A DNA stretch of 6,570 nt from B33-G16 sp964611035 (lineage in GTDB: Bacteria; Desulfobacterota; DSM-4660; Desulfatiglandales; B25-G16). Shown here in pieces: positions 1-4,900 of the stretch. The notes under the pieces were generated by a model, which was not told the origin of the DNA, did not search any database, and saw only the letters and a program-made list of their open reading frames with translations. The translations under genes were made by a program, and so were the position numbers. The DNA is taken from assembly GCA_964611035.1 (NCBI GenBank), contig CAZSWT010000125.1, forward strand, positions 1 to 6,570. Reading direction: 5' to 3'. How positions within the stretch are numbered: position 1 is the first letter of the stretch; each line of letters opens with the position of its first letter.

Positions 1-265
1 GGTATTTTCCATCCGTTTTTTCTACCTAATAATTCAGTCTTGACTTTTATTGCTCTTATGGCATCCTACATAATAAGAATCCCCAAATTGTTAATAGATA
101 TCTTTCATAATCTAAACCTTCAGGGGTAATCATGAGAAGAGGACCACTTAAGATGCCAATACGAAGCCTCCAAATGGGTTGTTATATCCCTTTGGGGGCT
201 TTATTTTTGGCGTTACTTATTCCATTTCAACAACCTGAAAATCATAATAAAAGGAGGAGAAAGTC
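1..265 (+). other. Non-coding leader upstream of the 98-residue gene
   Basis: AT-rich stretch with no convincing gene. A TTGACT hexamer at 40-45 resembles a -35 box, but the nearest -10-like sequence (TACATAAT, 67-74) is about 21 nt away, which is too long for a normal sigma-70 promoter, so no promoter is claimed. A terminator-like hairpin at 163-207 sits inside this stretch, ahead of the gene at 266. It may end an upstream transcript or act as an attenuator in the leader of that gene. Confidence 0.5.
163..207 (+). terminator. Rho-independent terminator or attenuator
   Basis: AAGCCTCCAAA pairs with TTTGGGGGCTT over 11 positions, counting one T-G wobble. An inner GGG/CCC pair continues the stem around an AT-rich loop. 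TATTTTT follows directly, giving the U-tract on the plus strand. It lies about 60 nt upstream of the Shine-Dalgarno site of the 98-residue gene. It either ends a transcript entering from the left or acts as a conditional terminator for that gene. I recognise no riboswitch class in the sequence before it. Confidence 0.75.
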
Positions 266-562
266 ATGGGAAAATATCTATCTCTTTGGGAAATAGACAA
301 AAGCAAAATACCTGTTGATCCTAAAGAACGTGGGGGGGGATGGTCCCTTTTGATGGCGATTGTTAAAGAGAGCCTAGAGAAAGGGGTAACGAAGGATTGG
401 GGAGCATTTGTTGGCGAAACAAGTGGATATAGTATCCTTGAAGGAACAGAGGTAGAAGTTGGCAGTTATCTACAAAAGTTTGTTCCATTTGTCTCTTTCA
501 AGCTATTTCCTATTGCTTCGGTGAGTCAGGTGGAGGAACTCATAAAATCCCTGTCTGGGTAA
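266..562 (+). CDS. Conserved hypothetical 98-residue protein
   Basis: Small soluble protein with no signal peptide or membrane segment. The ATG is fixed by a strong Shine-Dalgarno site (AAGGAGGAGA, 251-260). The N-terminal part carries a PVDPKERGGGW stretch, and the middle has a glycine-containing DWGAFVGE segment followed by an EGTEVEVG strand-like segment. The C-terminus (VSQVEELIKSL) looks like a helix. The size and alternating strand/helix pattern would suit a small ferredoxin-like alpha/beta fold such as DUF3303-type or dimeric alpha-beta barrel proteins, but that is a guess from pattern. I have seen similar small proteins in deltaproteobacteria and know of no assigned function. It appears to be a single-gene transcript, with a terminator-like hairpin on each side (163-207 and 607-634). 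That it is a real gene is fairly sure; its function is unknown. Confidence 0.85.
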   Translation: MGKYLSLWEIDKSKIPVDPKERGGGWSLLMAIVKESLEKGVTKDWGAFVGETSGYSILEGTEVEVGSYLQKFVPFVSFKLFPIASVSQVEELIKSLSG

Positions 563-606
563 TCAATTGAAATATGCGTACTGGTCAAAACCATCAAATA
601 TGAAGG

Positions 607-634
607 GCAAGGTTGTCAACGACCCTGCTTTTTA
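607..634 (+). terminator. Rho-independent terminator of the 98-residue gene
   Basis: GCAAGGT pairs with ACCCTGC over seven positions with one A-C mismatch, around an 8-nt loop, followed by TTTTTATT. It starts about 45 nt after the stop at 562, so it probably ends that transcript and separates it from the gene at 843. Confidence 0.6.
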
Positions 635-657
635 TTCTATATTCAGGAGGTCCCCCC

Positions 658-696
658 ATGGAGAAACGCCTCAAAATGTGCATGCCATGCTCCTGA
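658..696 (+). CDS. Possible 12-residue leader peptide with a CxxC motif
   Basis: This mini-ORF (MEKRLKMCMPCS, then TGA) is preceded by a perfect AGGAGG at 645-650 with 7-nt spacing, one of the best ribosome sites in the window. It is basic at the N-terminus and ends in Cys-Met-Pro-Cys. It is the first translatable unit in the leader of the exported-protein gene at 843. A second perfect Shine-Dalgarno sequence (AAGGAGGTGAT, 739-750) follows, but only 3- and 4-codon reading frames lie behind it. The peptide could be a regulatory leader (metal- or redox-sensing would fit the CxxC), or the remnant of a decayed gene. No family is known to me; existence rests on the ribosome site alone. Confidence 0.3.
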   Translation: MEKRLKMCMPCS

Positions 697-827
697 CAGA
701 GCATTGTTTGTTCTGTTGGGGGCCTAAATAGCCCGTTGAAAGGAGGTGATGGAGAGAAGTTGATGCGAGTGTAGGAAAGAGCTGGGTGATGACTTTTCAA
801 ACACACCAGCTAAATCTTAGACGCAAA

Positions 828-836
828 AAGGAGGGA
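828..836 (+). promoter_or_regulatory. Ribosome binding site deciding the start at 843
   Basis: The A-rich AAAAGGAGGGA run lies about 7 nt ahead of the ATG at 843. The longer frame opens at GTG 786 / ATG 789 and would add 19 polar, basic residues before the signal peptide with no good ribosome site, so 843 is preferred. Confidence 0.75.
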
Positions 837-842
837 AGAATC

Positions 843-1649
843 ATGGCTATAAAGAAAGACAAAAAGATGACTTTTATAATTTGGGTTCTCGGCGCCATTT
901 TGATGATCTCAGTCTTGGTCCTGATGCCTGTCAAACAGTCCGGGGCGGAGACCCTCATTGGGTCAACCGTGGACAACCGCATTATCGTGGCACTCCGCGT
1001 TGGGCAGGCAGAACTTCAGACCTGGTTGCCCGCTCCTTGGCAGGTAAACCCGATCCCAAAGGGGCCGTTAAAAGAGACCAACCTTATGATCCTCTTCGGG
1101 GACCGGTTGCTCAACCAGGATGCCCAGGGCAAGCCAGCCGCGGGGGGTACATTCCGCTATGTGGCGCTTGTGGTCCTGGCCCGGCATCCGCAGACGGGGA
1201 AGTCAGCTATGTTCGTCATTCGGGCCTACGTTCCTCATGAGGATATTAACCTTTACAATCCCTACAAGGTCTCGGTCCGGGCTACTATCCGTCGTGAATA
1301 CACGTTCAAAGGCGCGGACCTTGAGCCCGGAACAGTAAGCGACTTATGGGAGCTACGGGACAGTGCGAGGGGAATGCTGAAATTTCGGATAAAGTACCAG
1401 CGGGCTGTCCCTTCGCGAGCAAAGCAGGAACTTCAACCCCGCTCCTCGGTTGAACCCACCTTTTTCCGCATCTATAGGGTTGACCAGGGAACGGACTTGA
1501 TCAAAAGCATCCCGGCTAACATCGACCGAGTGCAAAGCTATAAGCTCCAGGTGACTGTTGCAGAACTCCGTGAGATGTTTGACGGGTCCGAGAAAATCGT
1601 TGGTATCCTCGTGAATCCTTGGTACGTTCGGAAAACTTTTCTCCCATAG
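843..1649 (+). CDS. Exported or membrane-anchored protein of unknown function
   Basis: From ATG 843 the protein has 268 residues. Residues 1-9 are basic (MAIKKDKKM) and 10-30 form a hydrophobic segment. S33-G34-A35 before E36 fits signal peptidase I cleavage, so the mature part (about 233 residues) is probably periplasmic or outside the cell; an uncleaved N-terminal anchor is the alternative. The mature region is strand-rich with few charged clusters and has no cysteine, no haem motif and no repeat. Phrases such as a WLPAPW stretch near the N-terminus and the alternating strand pattern faintly recall the acetoacetate-decarboxylase-like fold, but I would not assign it. The gene is visibly richer in GC than its neighbours and the flanking intergenic DNA. 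It has its own long leader and probably ends at the terminator at 1861-1892. It is a confident gene of unknown function. Confidence 0.85.
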   Translation: MAIKKDKKMTFIIWVLGAILMISVLVLMPVKQSGAETLIGSTVDNRIIVALRVGQAELQTWLPAPWQVNPIPKGPLKETNLMILFGDRLLNQDAQGKPAAGGTFRYVALVVLARHPQTGKSAMFVIRAYVPHEDINLYNPYKVSVRATIRREYTFKGADLEPGTVSDLWELRDSARGMLKFRIKYQRAVPSRAKQELQPRSSVEPTFFRIYRVDQGTDLIKSIPANIDRVQSYKLQVTVAELREMFDGSEKIVGILVNPWYVRKTFLP

Positions 1650-1860
1650 CCGGTCTGAGAACGATGCAATTCCAAGGTGCTCGTGCGATTGGCATCAACT
1701 GGGATTAACGTTGAGTTTCTGAGAAAGCCGGGTTCAGAGTTGATCTTCCTATGCAACACCCTAGCGATAGATTAGACCGAAGGTACAAGGGTCAAACAGA
1801 CTCTAACCCATGCTCTTTTTGGTCGTATAAAGAAGCCAGCTATGCGGAGTCCTTAGTCAG

Positions 1861-1892
1861 AGGCAGGGTCAGCATTAGCCCTGCCTTTTTCT
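1861..1892 (+). terminator. Strong Rho-independent terminator
   Basis: GGCAGGG (1862-1868) pairs perfectly with CCCTGCC (1879-1885) around a 10-nt loop, followed by TTTTTCTCT. It lies 212 nt after the stop of the exported-protein gene, leaving an unusually long 3' untranslated region or room for a small RNA ahead of it. It also shields the convergent minus-strand operon from read-through. Confidence 0.9.
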
Positions 1893-2020
1893 CTAGAATG
1901 TCCATATCTTGTATATGAGCTCTCTGCCTCAAAAGCTTAGATTTCTGCTAACATAAACCAGGGTAACCCCTGAAAACTTTCCAATACAGTTTACATTAAT
2001 GAATAAAGCAAACACTTCAC

Positions 2021-2044
2021 TTTATATTTCGCTAAAAATATAAA
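2021..2044 (-). repeat. AT-rich inverted repeat downstream of the DDAH gene
   Basis: TTTATATTT (2021-2029) and AAATATAAA (2036-2044) are perfect inverted arms around a 6-nt spacer. It lies about 40 nt after the stop of the minus-strand enzyme gene, and T-rich DNA precedes it in the direction of transcription. It could be a weak terminator, but the stem is all A-T, so this is tentative. Confidence 0.35.
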
Positions 2045-2081
2045 ATAAAGTTTTGACCCCAAATTACAGGAGACAGACACC

Positions 2082-2849
2082 TTAGAACCTGAGAGACATA
2101 CACGTCAGACCGCCATCCATCTTACGCACCTCATTTACATCCAGTTCAATTATATCAAATCCTGTGGATTCAAGCTTTTTCATTGTGTTTGGGAATCCCT
2201 TGGGAGTGATAAGGCTGTTGTTTATCAGAAGTGTATTTGCTGCATACTCTTCGGTCTTGTCTACAATAATATTATCGTATTGTTTGAATTCGTCGCGGCC
2301 TGCTAACCTCTCTGTGATGAGTAATCTATTTTTGCCAATATAAGTGACACTAGATTTCAGGTGTAAGCCTGCTTCCACAAGAACTATTGTCCAGGTATAT
2401 CCATATTCCTCAAGAATGCAGCCAAGTTGCTTAGCCCCTTCTCTGTTCGTGCGCTCAGAGATTCCGATAAAAAAATGCGGACCGACCATAAGTACATCCC
2501 CACCGTCAACATTCCCGGGGGCACGGATTCGAACGGTCTTGCGATACGTGACAAGCGCTTGTTCAATTGTATCCTCTTCCCCTTTTCTATCCTCAACCCC
2601 AGGATTTGTGATGATAGCCACATCTGGTGTTACAACAGCAGTATCCTCCACAAAGTATGCATCTGGATAATCCGGCAGGGGGTTTAGCACAATGAGCTGG
2701 AGCCCCAAGGATCTCAAGGTTTTAACATAAGCTTCGTGTTGCTTCATCATTAATTCATAGTGTGGTGGCCCGAGATTGGATGTGGTAATACCACGAGCAA
2801 AATCATCTCCAGGCTTTCTGACTATGGCGTGTGTAAACATTTCAGACAT
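2082..2849 (-). CDS. ddaH: Dimethylarginine dimethylaminohydrolase-type amidinohydrolase
   Basis: Cytosolic 255-residue enzyme of the guanidino-group-modifying (pentein fold) superfamily. The family's typical reaction is hydrolysis of Nω-methylated arginine to citrulline plus methylamine or dimethylamine; close relatives act on arginine or other guanidino compounds. Motifs in order: FVEDT at 66-70 (substrate guanidinium contacts), GNVDGGDVL at 112-120 with D115 where Pseudomonas DDAH has its catalytic Glu114, H163 in a GLHLKSSVT segment, and the nucleophile C250 in the C-terminal GGLTCMSLRF. Cys-His-acid spacing and total length closely match the 254-residue Pseudomonas enzyme (C249, H162, E114). 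The start has only a weak GTGGGG ribosome site. It is the second gene of a probable two-gene unit, 13 nt after the 72-residue gene. The Glu-to-Asp change at 115 leaves open a different substrate; the enzyme class is secure. Confidence 0.88.
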   Translation of the reverse strand: MSEMFTHAIVRKPGDDFARGITTSNLGPPHYELMMKQHEAYVKTLRSLGLQLIVLNPLPDYPDAYFVEDTAVVTPDVAIITNPGVEDRKGEEDTIEQALVTYRKTVRIRAPGNVDGGDVLMVGPHFFIGISERTNREGAKQLGCILEEYGYTWTIVLVEAGLHLKSSVTYIGKNRLLITERLAGRDEFKQYDNIIVDKTEEYAANTLLINNSLITPKGFPNTMKKLESTGFDIIELDVNEVRKMDGGLTCMSLRF

Positions 2850-2862
2850 TTCCCCACTTCTC

Positions 2863-3081
2863 TTACCCTAATTTTTTCAGGTTTTCATCTACGGTTCCAT
2901 CCGGCAACACATAATCAGGAGATACATAGCCTTCTTCCTCAAATCTCTTCTTCCTTACACAACCTTTACCCCCATTCCAACAATATTCTTCTATCCATTT
3001 TTTGTCTAATAAGCCTTTATCATAGGCTCTCTTCATCCCAGATGTTTCATCATACCATTTGCATACATTTCTATTTTTCAT
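2863..3081 (-). CDS. Small cysteine-containing protein, unknown function
   Basis: A 72-residue, charged, soluble protein with three cysteines (C7, C34, C41; pattern C-x26-C-x6-C) and two conserved-looking blocks: GMKRAYDKGLLDKKWIEEYC around residues 15-34, and PDYVLPDGTVDENLK near the C-terminus (55-69). I have a sense of similar small proteins in anaerobic bacteria and methanogens with the same DKKWI...C...C and LPDG...D blocks, but cannot name a verified family; such proteins may bind metal or Fe-S. It ends 13 nt before the DDAH-type gene on the same strand, so the two are probably co-transcribed. The ribosome site is weak (AGG about 10 nt upstream of the ATG). Its upstream region carries three iterated motifs (3114-3177) that may control the pair. 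Confidence 0.75.
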   Translation of the reverse strand: MKNRNVCKWYDETSGMKRAYDKGLLDKKWIEEYCWNGGKGCVRKKRFEEEGYVSPDYVLPDGTVDENLKKLG

Positions 3082-3113
3082 GTTTGCTAATACCTACCGA
3101 CATTTGGATTTGT

Positions 3114-3177
3114 TGTAAAATACATTTTTTTGTAAAGAAATACATTTATTTTTAATGCCATGTAAAAAAACGCATTC
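3114..3177. repeat. Three iterated TGTAAA...ACATT motifs, possible operator array
   Basis: On the plus strand the copies read TGTAAAATACATTT (3114-3127), TGTAAAGAAATACATTT (3131-3147) and TGTAAAAAAACGCATTC (3161-3177). Their right halves start at 3121, 3141 and 3171, spaced 20 and 30 nt, that is whole helical turns. On the minus strand each copy ends in TTTACA, which is also -35-like. They sit 33-96 nt upstream of the 72-residue gene, where a promoter should lie, so they are candidate binding sites for a regulator of the two-gene unit. The regulator is not identified, and low-complexity A/T sequence could produce part of the pattern. Confidence 0.4.
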
Positions 3178-3392
3178 TCTTAAGTAAAAACACAGTTCTC
3201 TTGCAGGAATAGCTGAGAAACACTGTGATTTTTTCCCGGTCTGCTTCGCCATCCATCCGTTTATCTATCCGTCCGACACCTAAAACTACATACAGCAACC
3301 GCGACCATTATCACTACGATAGCAAAGACAAAGATAATGATTGAGAAAGATTGGAAATAAAAAGAAGGACAAGAAGGAGGGTTAAGGGATCA

Positions 3393-3408
3393 TATACAAT
3401 TTTGTATA
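3393..3408. repeat. Perfect short palindrome, possible operator
   Basis: TATACAA, TT, TTGTATA forms a perfect 7+2+7 palindrome. It has the size and symmetry of a site for a dimeric helix-turn-helix repressor, or may be a chance AT-rich palindrome. No regulated start codon is evident next to it. Confidence 0.3.
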
Positions 3409-3444
3409 CCATGGAGCCCTTTCATGCCTGTTTTTCTGCCGCTT

Positions 3445-3516
3445 TGCTAACGGCCGCCATCACCTGATGGCAGAAGCCGCAGGCTGTAACTGGTCAGGTG
3501 ATGGCGATGGTTAGGC
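3445..3516 (-). repeat. attC-like integron recombination site
   Basis: Read on the minus strand, this 72-nt element begins with GCCTAAC (exact match to the R'' core RYYYAAC). Then come a 4-nt spacer, the 12-nt arm GCCATCACCTGA, a 26-nt central part with its own small AGCC/GGCT hairpin, the perfect complementary arm TCAGGTGATGGC, a 4-nt spacer, and GTTAGCA (R' core, GTT plus a partly matching tail). Core-box pairing (CTAAC/GTTAG), symmetric 4-nt unpaired spacers, inner arms and total length all fit the folded bottom-strand architecture of attC sites. Against it, no extrahelical base is visible in the inner arms, and the last two bases of R' do not match GTTRRRY. There is no U-tract on either side, so it is not a normal terminator. 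The stop codon of the HEPN/Toprim gene lies inside the first core box, as in compact integron cassettes. Confidence 0.55.
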
Positions 3517-4797
3517 GTTAAATGCATTGAAAATGTGTTTAAAAATACTATCAATGCCACTCCAGTCTACTTCTTTTATAGTTTCCGGATTTAGCTGACA
3601 CTTGTTCAGCTTTTTAATAAAGTCCACCTTCAGTCTTGCTTTATGCAAGATTTCCCCTTGGTATCTACACAACCTTTCGTCGTAGCCCTTCCATTGGACA
3701 GGAGTTAGAATCCCATCTATTTCTAAAACATCTTTACCAAAATAAAGTTCAATACTACATGCCAACCCATTGATATCTTGCTTAACTAAGCCATTTGGCC
3801 CAAGCGCAGGATAATCCTTGGACAATTCAATGTCTGGATAGTGCTTAATAATAATATTATTTGGAATATCAATATATTTCAAACTCTCAATGGCAGAAAA
3901 GGCCGCTGTATCATTATCAAATAGGGCAATTATTCTATTTTCTATTCCTGCTCCTGCGAAAGATTTCACAGCATTCACCAGGGGGCCAACTCCACCCGGA
4001 GGTTTAACACCAAAATCCATGAATGAATAATAATCAAAGAGATGTGGGTATAGAAGTTTAAGCGAGGGTTGTAATATTTGTGTATCAGTTGAACCTTCTG
4101 TAATGATGATAATCTTCGAATTGATAGGGTAGTCTGACAGAAGTTCCTGGAGTGCCAAAATGCAGACTTCGTCTTCCTTATTGTAGTAGCCGGCGTTGAC
4201 AACTTCGGTTAGGTCTTCAACAACAAAGGAATCTTCAGGAGCAATTTCAACTATCGCTCGAAAAAAAGATCTGATATCTAAACAGGGAAATCCCCAATGG
4301 AATTCCTCATTTCCGTTTAAAATATACTTAATAAGCTGTGGACTTTCAGGGAACCTCTCCAGGAAATGCACTGTGTGAACGCCACTCGATAGAATTGTTT
4401 GAAAGGCCTCAAGGTAATCTTCCAACGAGTTCGATTCTAGAACCGAAATATCATCATCCCATAAATGGTTATCGTCTTCCGCTGACCATTCTCTAAGCTT
4501 TTGTGCTTCAGCGACTCTAGCGTTGTTGAACTCTTGCCTAACACGATCAAGCGTGAAACCAAGAACATTGAGCCTATCGCGCACATGTTTTATTGGTGCA
4601 CGATAATTAACTACAGTTTCTATCTCATTGGCCTCTGCCTCTATGTGATCCCATTCAATTGGATTCCGATCAATTACCTTCCGATCATAGACGGCCTTGT
4701 CGGTTTCACGAAAGAGCGTCATCACAACTGGCAAGACGTAACTCTTGGATGAGAAAATAGGGTAATCAGCAATATAGAGGTCGCAATATGAGCCCAT
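3511..4797 (-). CDS. HEPN/Toprim-associated domain protein, probable defence nuclease
   Basis: A 428-residue protein. Its opening (MGSYCDLYIADYPIFSSKS, then VMTLFRETDK) is the hallmark of the HEPN/Toprim N-terminal domain family. Residues about 60-225 are mostly helical. A Toprim-like domain follows: strand IIIITEGSTD at 229-238 with E234, strand ALFDNDTAAF at 291-300 with the D294-x-D296 pair, and SIELYFG at 348-354 with E350. These acidic residues match the metal-binding set of Toprim nucleases such as OLD-family proteins. There is no ATPase domain, unlike OLD, so any ATP-driven step would need a partner. Proteins of this kind are found in anti-phage and other conflict loci. The gene lies 103 nt downstream of the Abi_C-type gene on the same strand, and its TAA stop is embedded in the attC-like element. 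The ribosome site is weak. Domain calls are confident; the nuclease role and target are inferred. Confidence 0.85.
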   Translation of the reverse strand: MGSYCDLYIADYPIFSSKSYVLPVVMTLFRETDKAVYDRKVIDRNPIEWDHIEAEANEIETVVNYRAPIKHVRDRLNVLGFTLDRVRQEFNNARVAEAQKLREWSAEDDNHLWDDDISVLESNSLEDYLEAFQTILSSGVHTVHFLERFPESPQLIKYILNGNEEFHWGFPCLDIRSFFRAIVEIAPEDSFVVEDLTEVVNAGYYNKEDEVCILALQELLSDYPINSKIIIITEGSTDTQILQPSLKLLYPHLFDYYSFMDFGVKPPGGVGPLVNAVKSFAGAGIENRIIALFDNDTAAFSAIESLKYIDIPNNIIIKHYPDIELSKDYPALGPNGLVKQDINGLACSIELYFGKDVLEIDGILTPVQWKGYDERLCRYQGEILHKARLKVDFIKKLNKCQLNPETIKEVDWSGIDSIFKHIFNAFNA

Positions 4798-4825
4798 GGT
4801 TGATACTATTTTTCTTAATATGTTC

Positions 4826-4873
4826 GCCTAAGCTCACCGTCAGGGAAGCCGCGAGGCTTCCTCTGTCGGGTGA
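4826..4873 (-). repeat. Bulged hairpin and TTAGGC boundary, possible second attC remnant
   Basis: Between the Abi_C-type and HEPN/Toprim genes, GGAAGCC (4844-4850) and GGCTTCC (4855-4861) pair perfectly around a 4-nt loop. The stem extends outwards through CAG/CTG and TCACC/GGTGA (4834-4873), with a T-T mismatch and one bulged base on each side of it. On the minus strand it is followed by C-TTAGGC (4832-4826). TTAGGC is the 5' end expected of a cassette whose own attC begins GCCTAAC. However, the base before it is C rather than the required G, and the sequence on the other side (ATACAAC, 4888-4882) does not pair with it. It may be a decayed attC, or a hairpin terminator without a U-tract for the Abi_C-type gene. 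Confidence 0.35.
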
Positions 4874-4883
4874 ATTGACAGGT

Positions 4884-4897
4884 TGTATGCAATTTTA
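4884..4897 (-). promoter_or_regulatory. Downstream copy of a TAAAATTGCATACA element
   Basis: Minus-strand TAAAATTGCATACA lies 87 nt upstream of the HEPN/Toprim start and just after the Abi_C-type stop. It differs by one inserted T from TAAAATGCATACA at 5783-5795, upstream of the Abi_C-type gene. It could be a shared promoter or operator element, or one half of a direct-repeat pair bracketing the Abi_C-type gene. Confidence 0.3.
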
Positions 4898-4900
4898 AGA

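Larger units (their letters stand above)
1650..2081. other. Intergenic region between convergent genes
   Basis: No supported gene on either strand; reading frames overlapping 1516-1759 on the minus strand are shadows without ribosome sites. The stretch holds the plus-strand terminator at 1861-1892, an AT-rich inverted repeat (TTTATATTT/AAATATAAA, 2021-2044), and a TTGACCCCAAATTACAGG sequence followed by AGACAGACACC (2053-2081). The last resembles the short GGTGTCTGTC-type intergenic repeats often seen near REP-associated (Y1) transposases, but no second copy is visible here. Confidence 0.5.
3082..3444. other. Intergenic region with iterated motifs, no gene
   Basis: No convincing gene on either strand. 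Reading from the left it holds three copies of a TGTAAA...ACATT motif (3114-3177), a low-complexity ATCCATCCG/ATCTATCCGTCCG stretch (3252-3273), a purine-rich run with a GAAGGAGGG sequence (3371-3381) that serves no evident start codon, and a 16-nt palindrome (3393-3408). It separates the DDAH operon from the attC-like end of the HEPN/Toprim cassette, so the boundary of the accessory region may lie here. Confidence 0.5.

Noticed and set aside
132..296. 54-codon plus-strand frame with a hydrophobic middle, starting at ATG 132
   Set aside because: It runs straight through the strong terminator hairpin at 163-207 and overlaps the well-supported start at 266 in another frame; its ribosome site is poor.
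594..806. 70-codon minus-strand frame in the leader of the exported-protein gene
   Set aside because: It is antisense to a region with plus-strand ribosome sites, has no ribosome site of its own, and has no family-like features.
2760..3155. 131-codon plus-strand frame
   Set aside because: It is antisense to the 72-residue and DDAH genes and their upstream region; its His/Ser/Ile-rich composition is typical of a shadow frame.
3252..3273. ATCCATCCG/ATCTATCCGTCCG run as a CRISPR or tandem repeat
   Set aside because: Units are only 4 nt and irregular; low-complexity sequence without spacers.
3411..3467. 18-codon plus-strand frame (MEPFHACF...) ending inside the attC-like arm
   Set aside because: The GAAGGAGGG sequence ahead of it is about 30 nt away, too far to serve the ATG.
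3445..3516. Reading the 12-nt inverted repeat as a Rho-independent terminator
   Set aside because: No U-tract follows on either strand, and the 26-nt structured loop and core boxes fit an attC-like site better.
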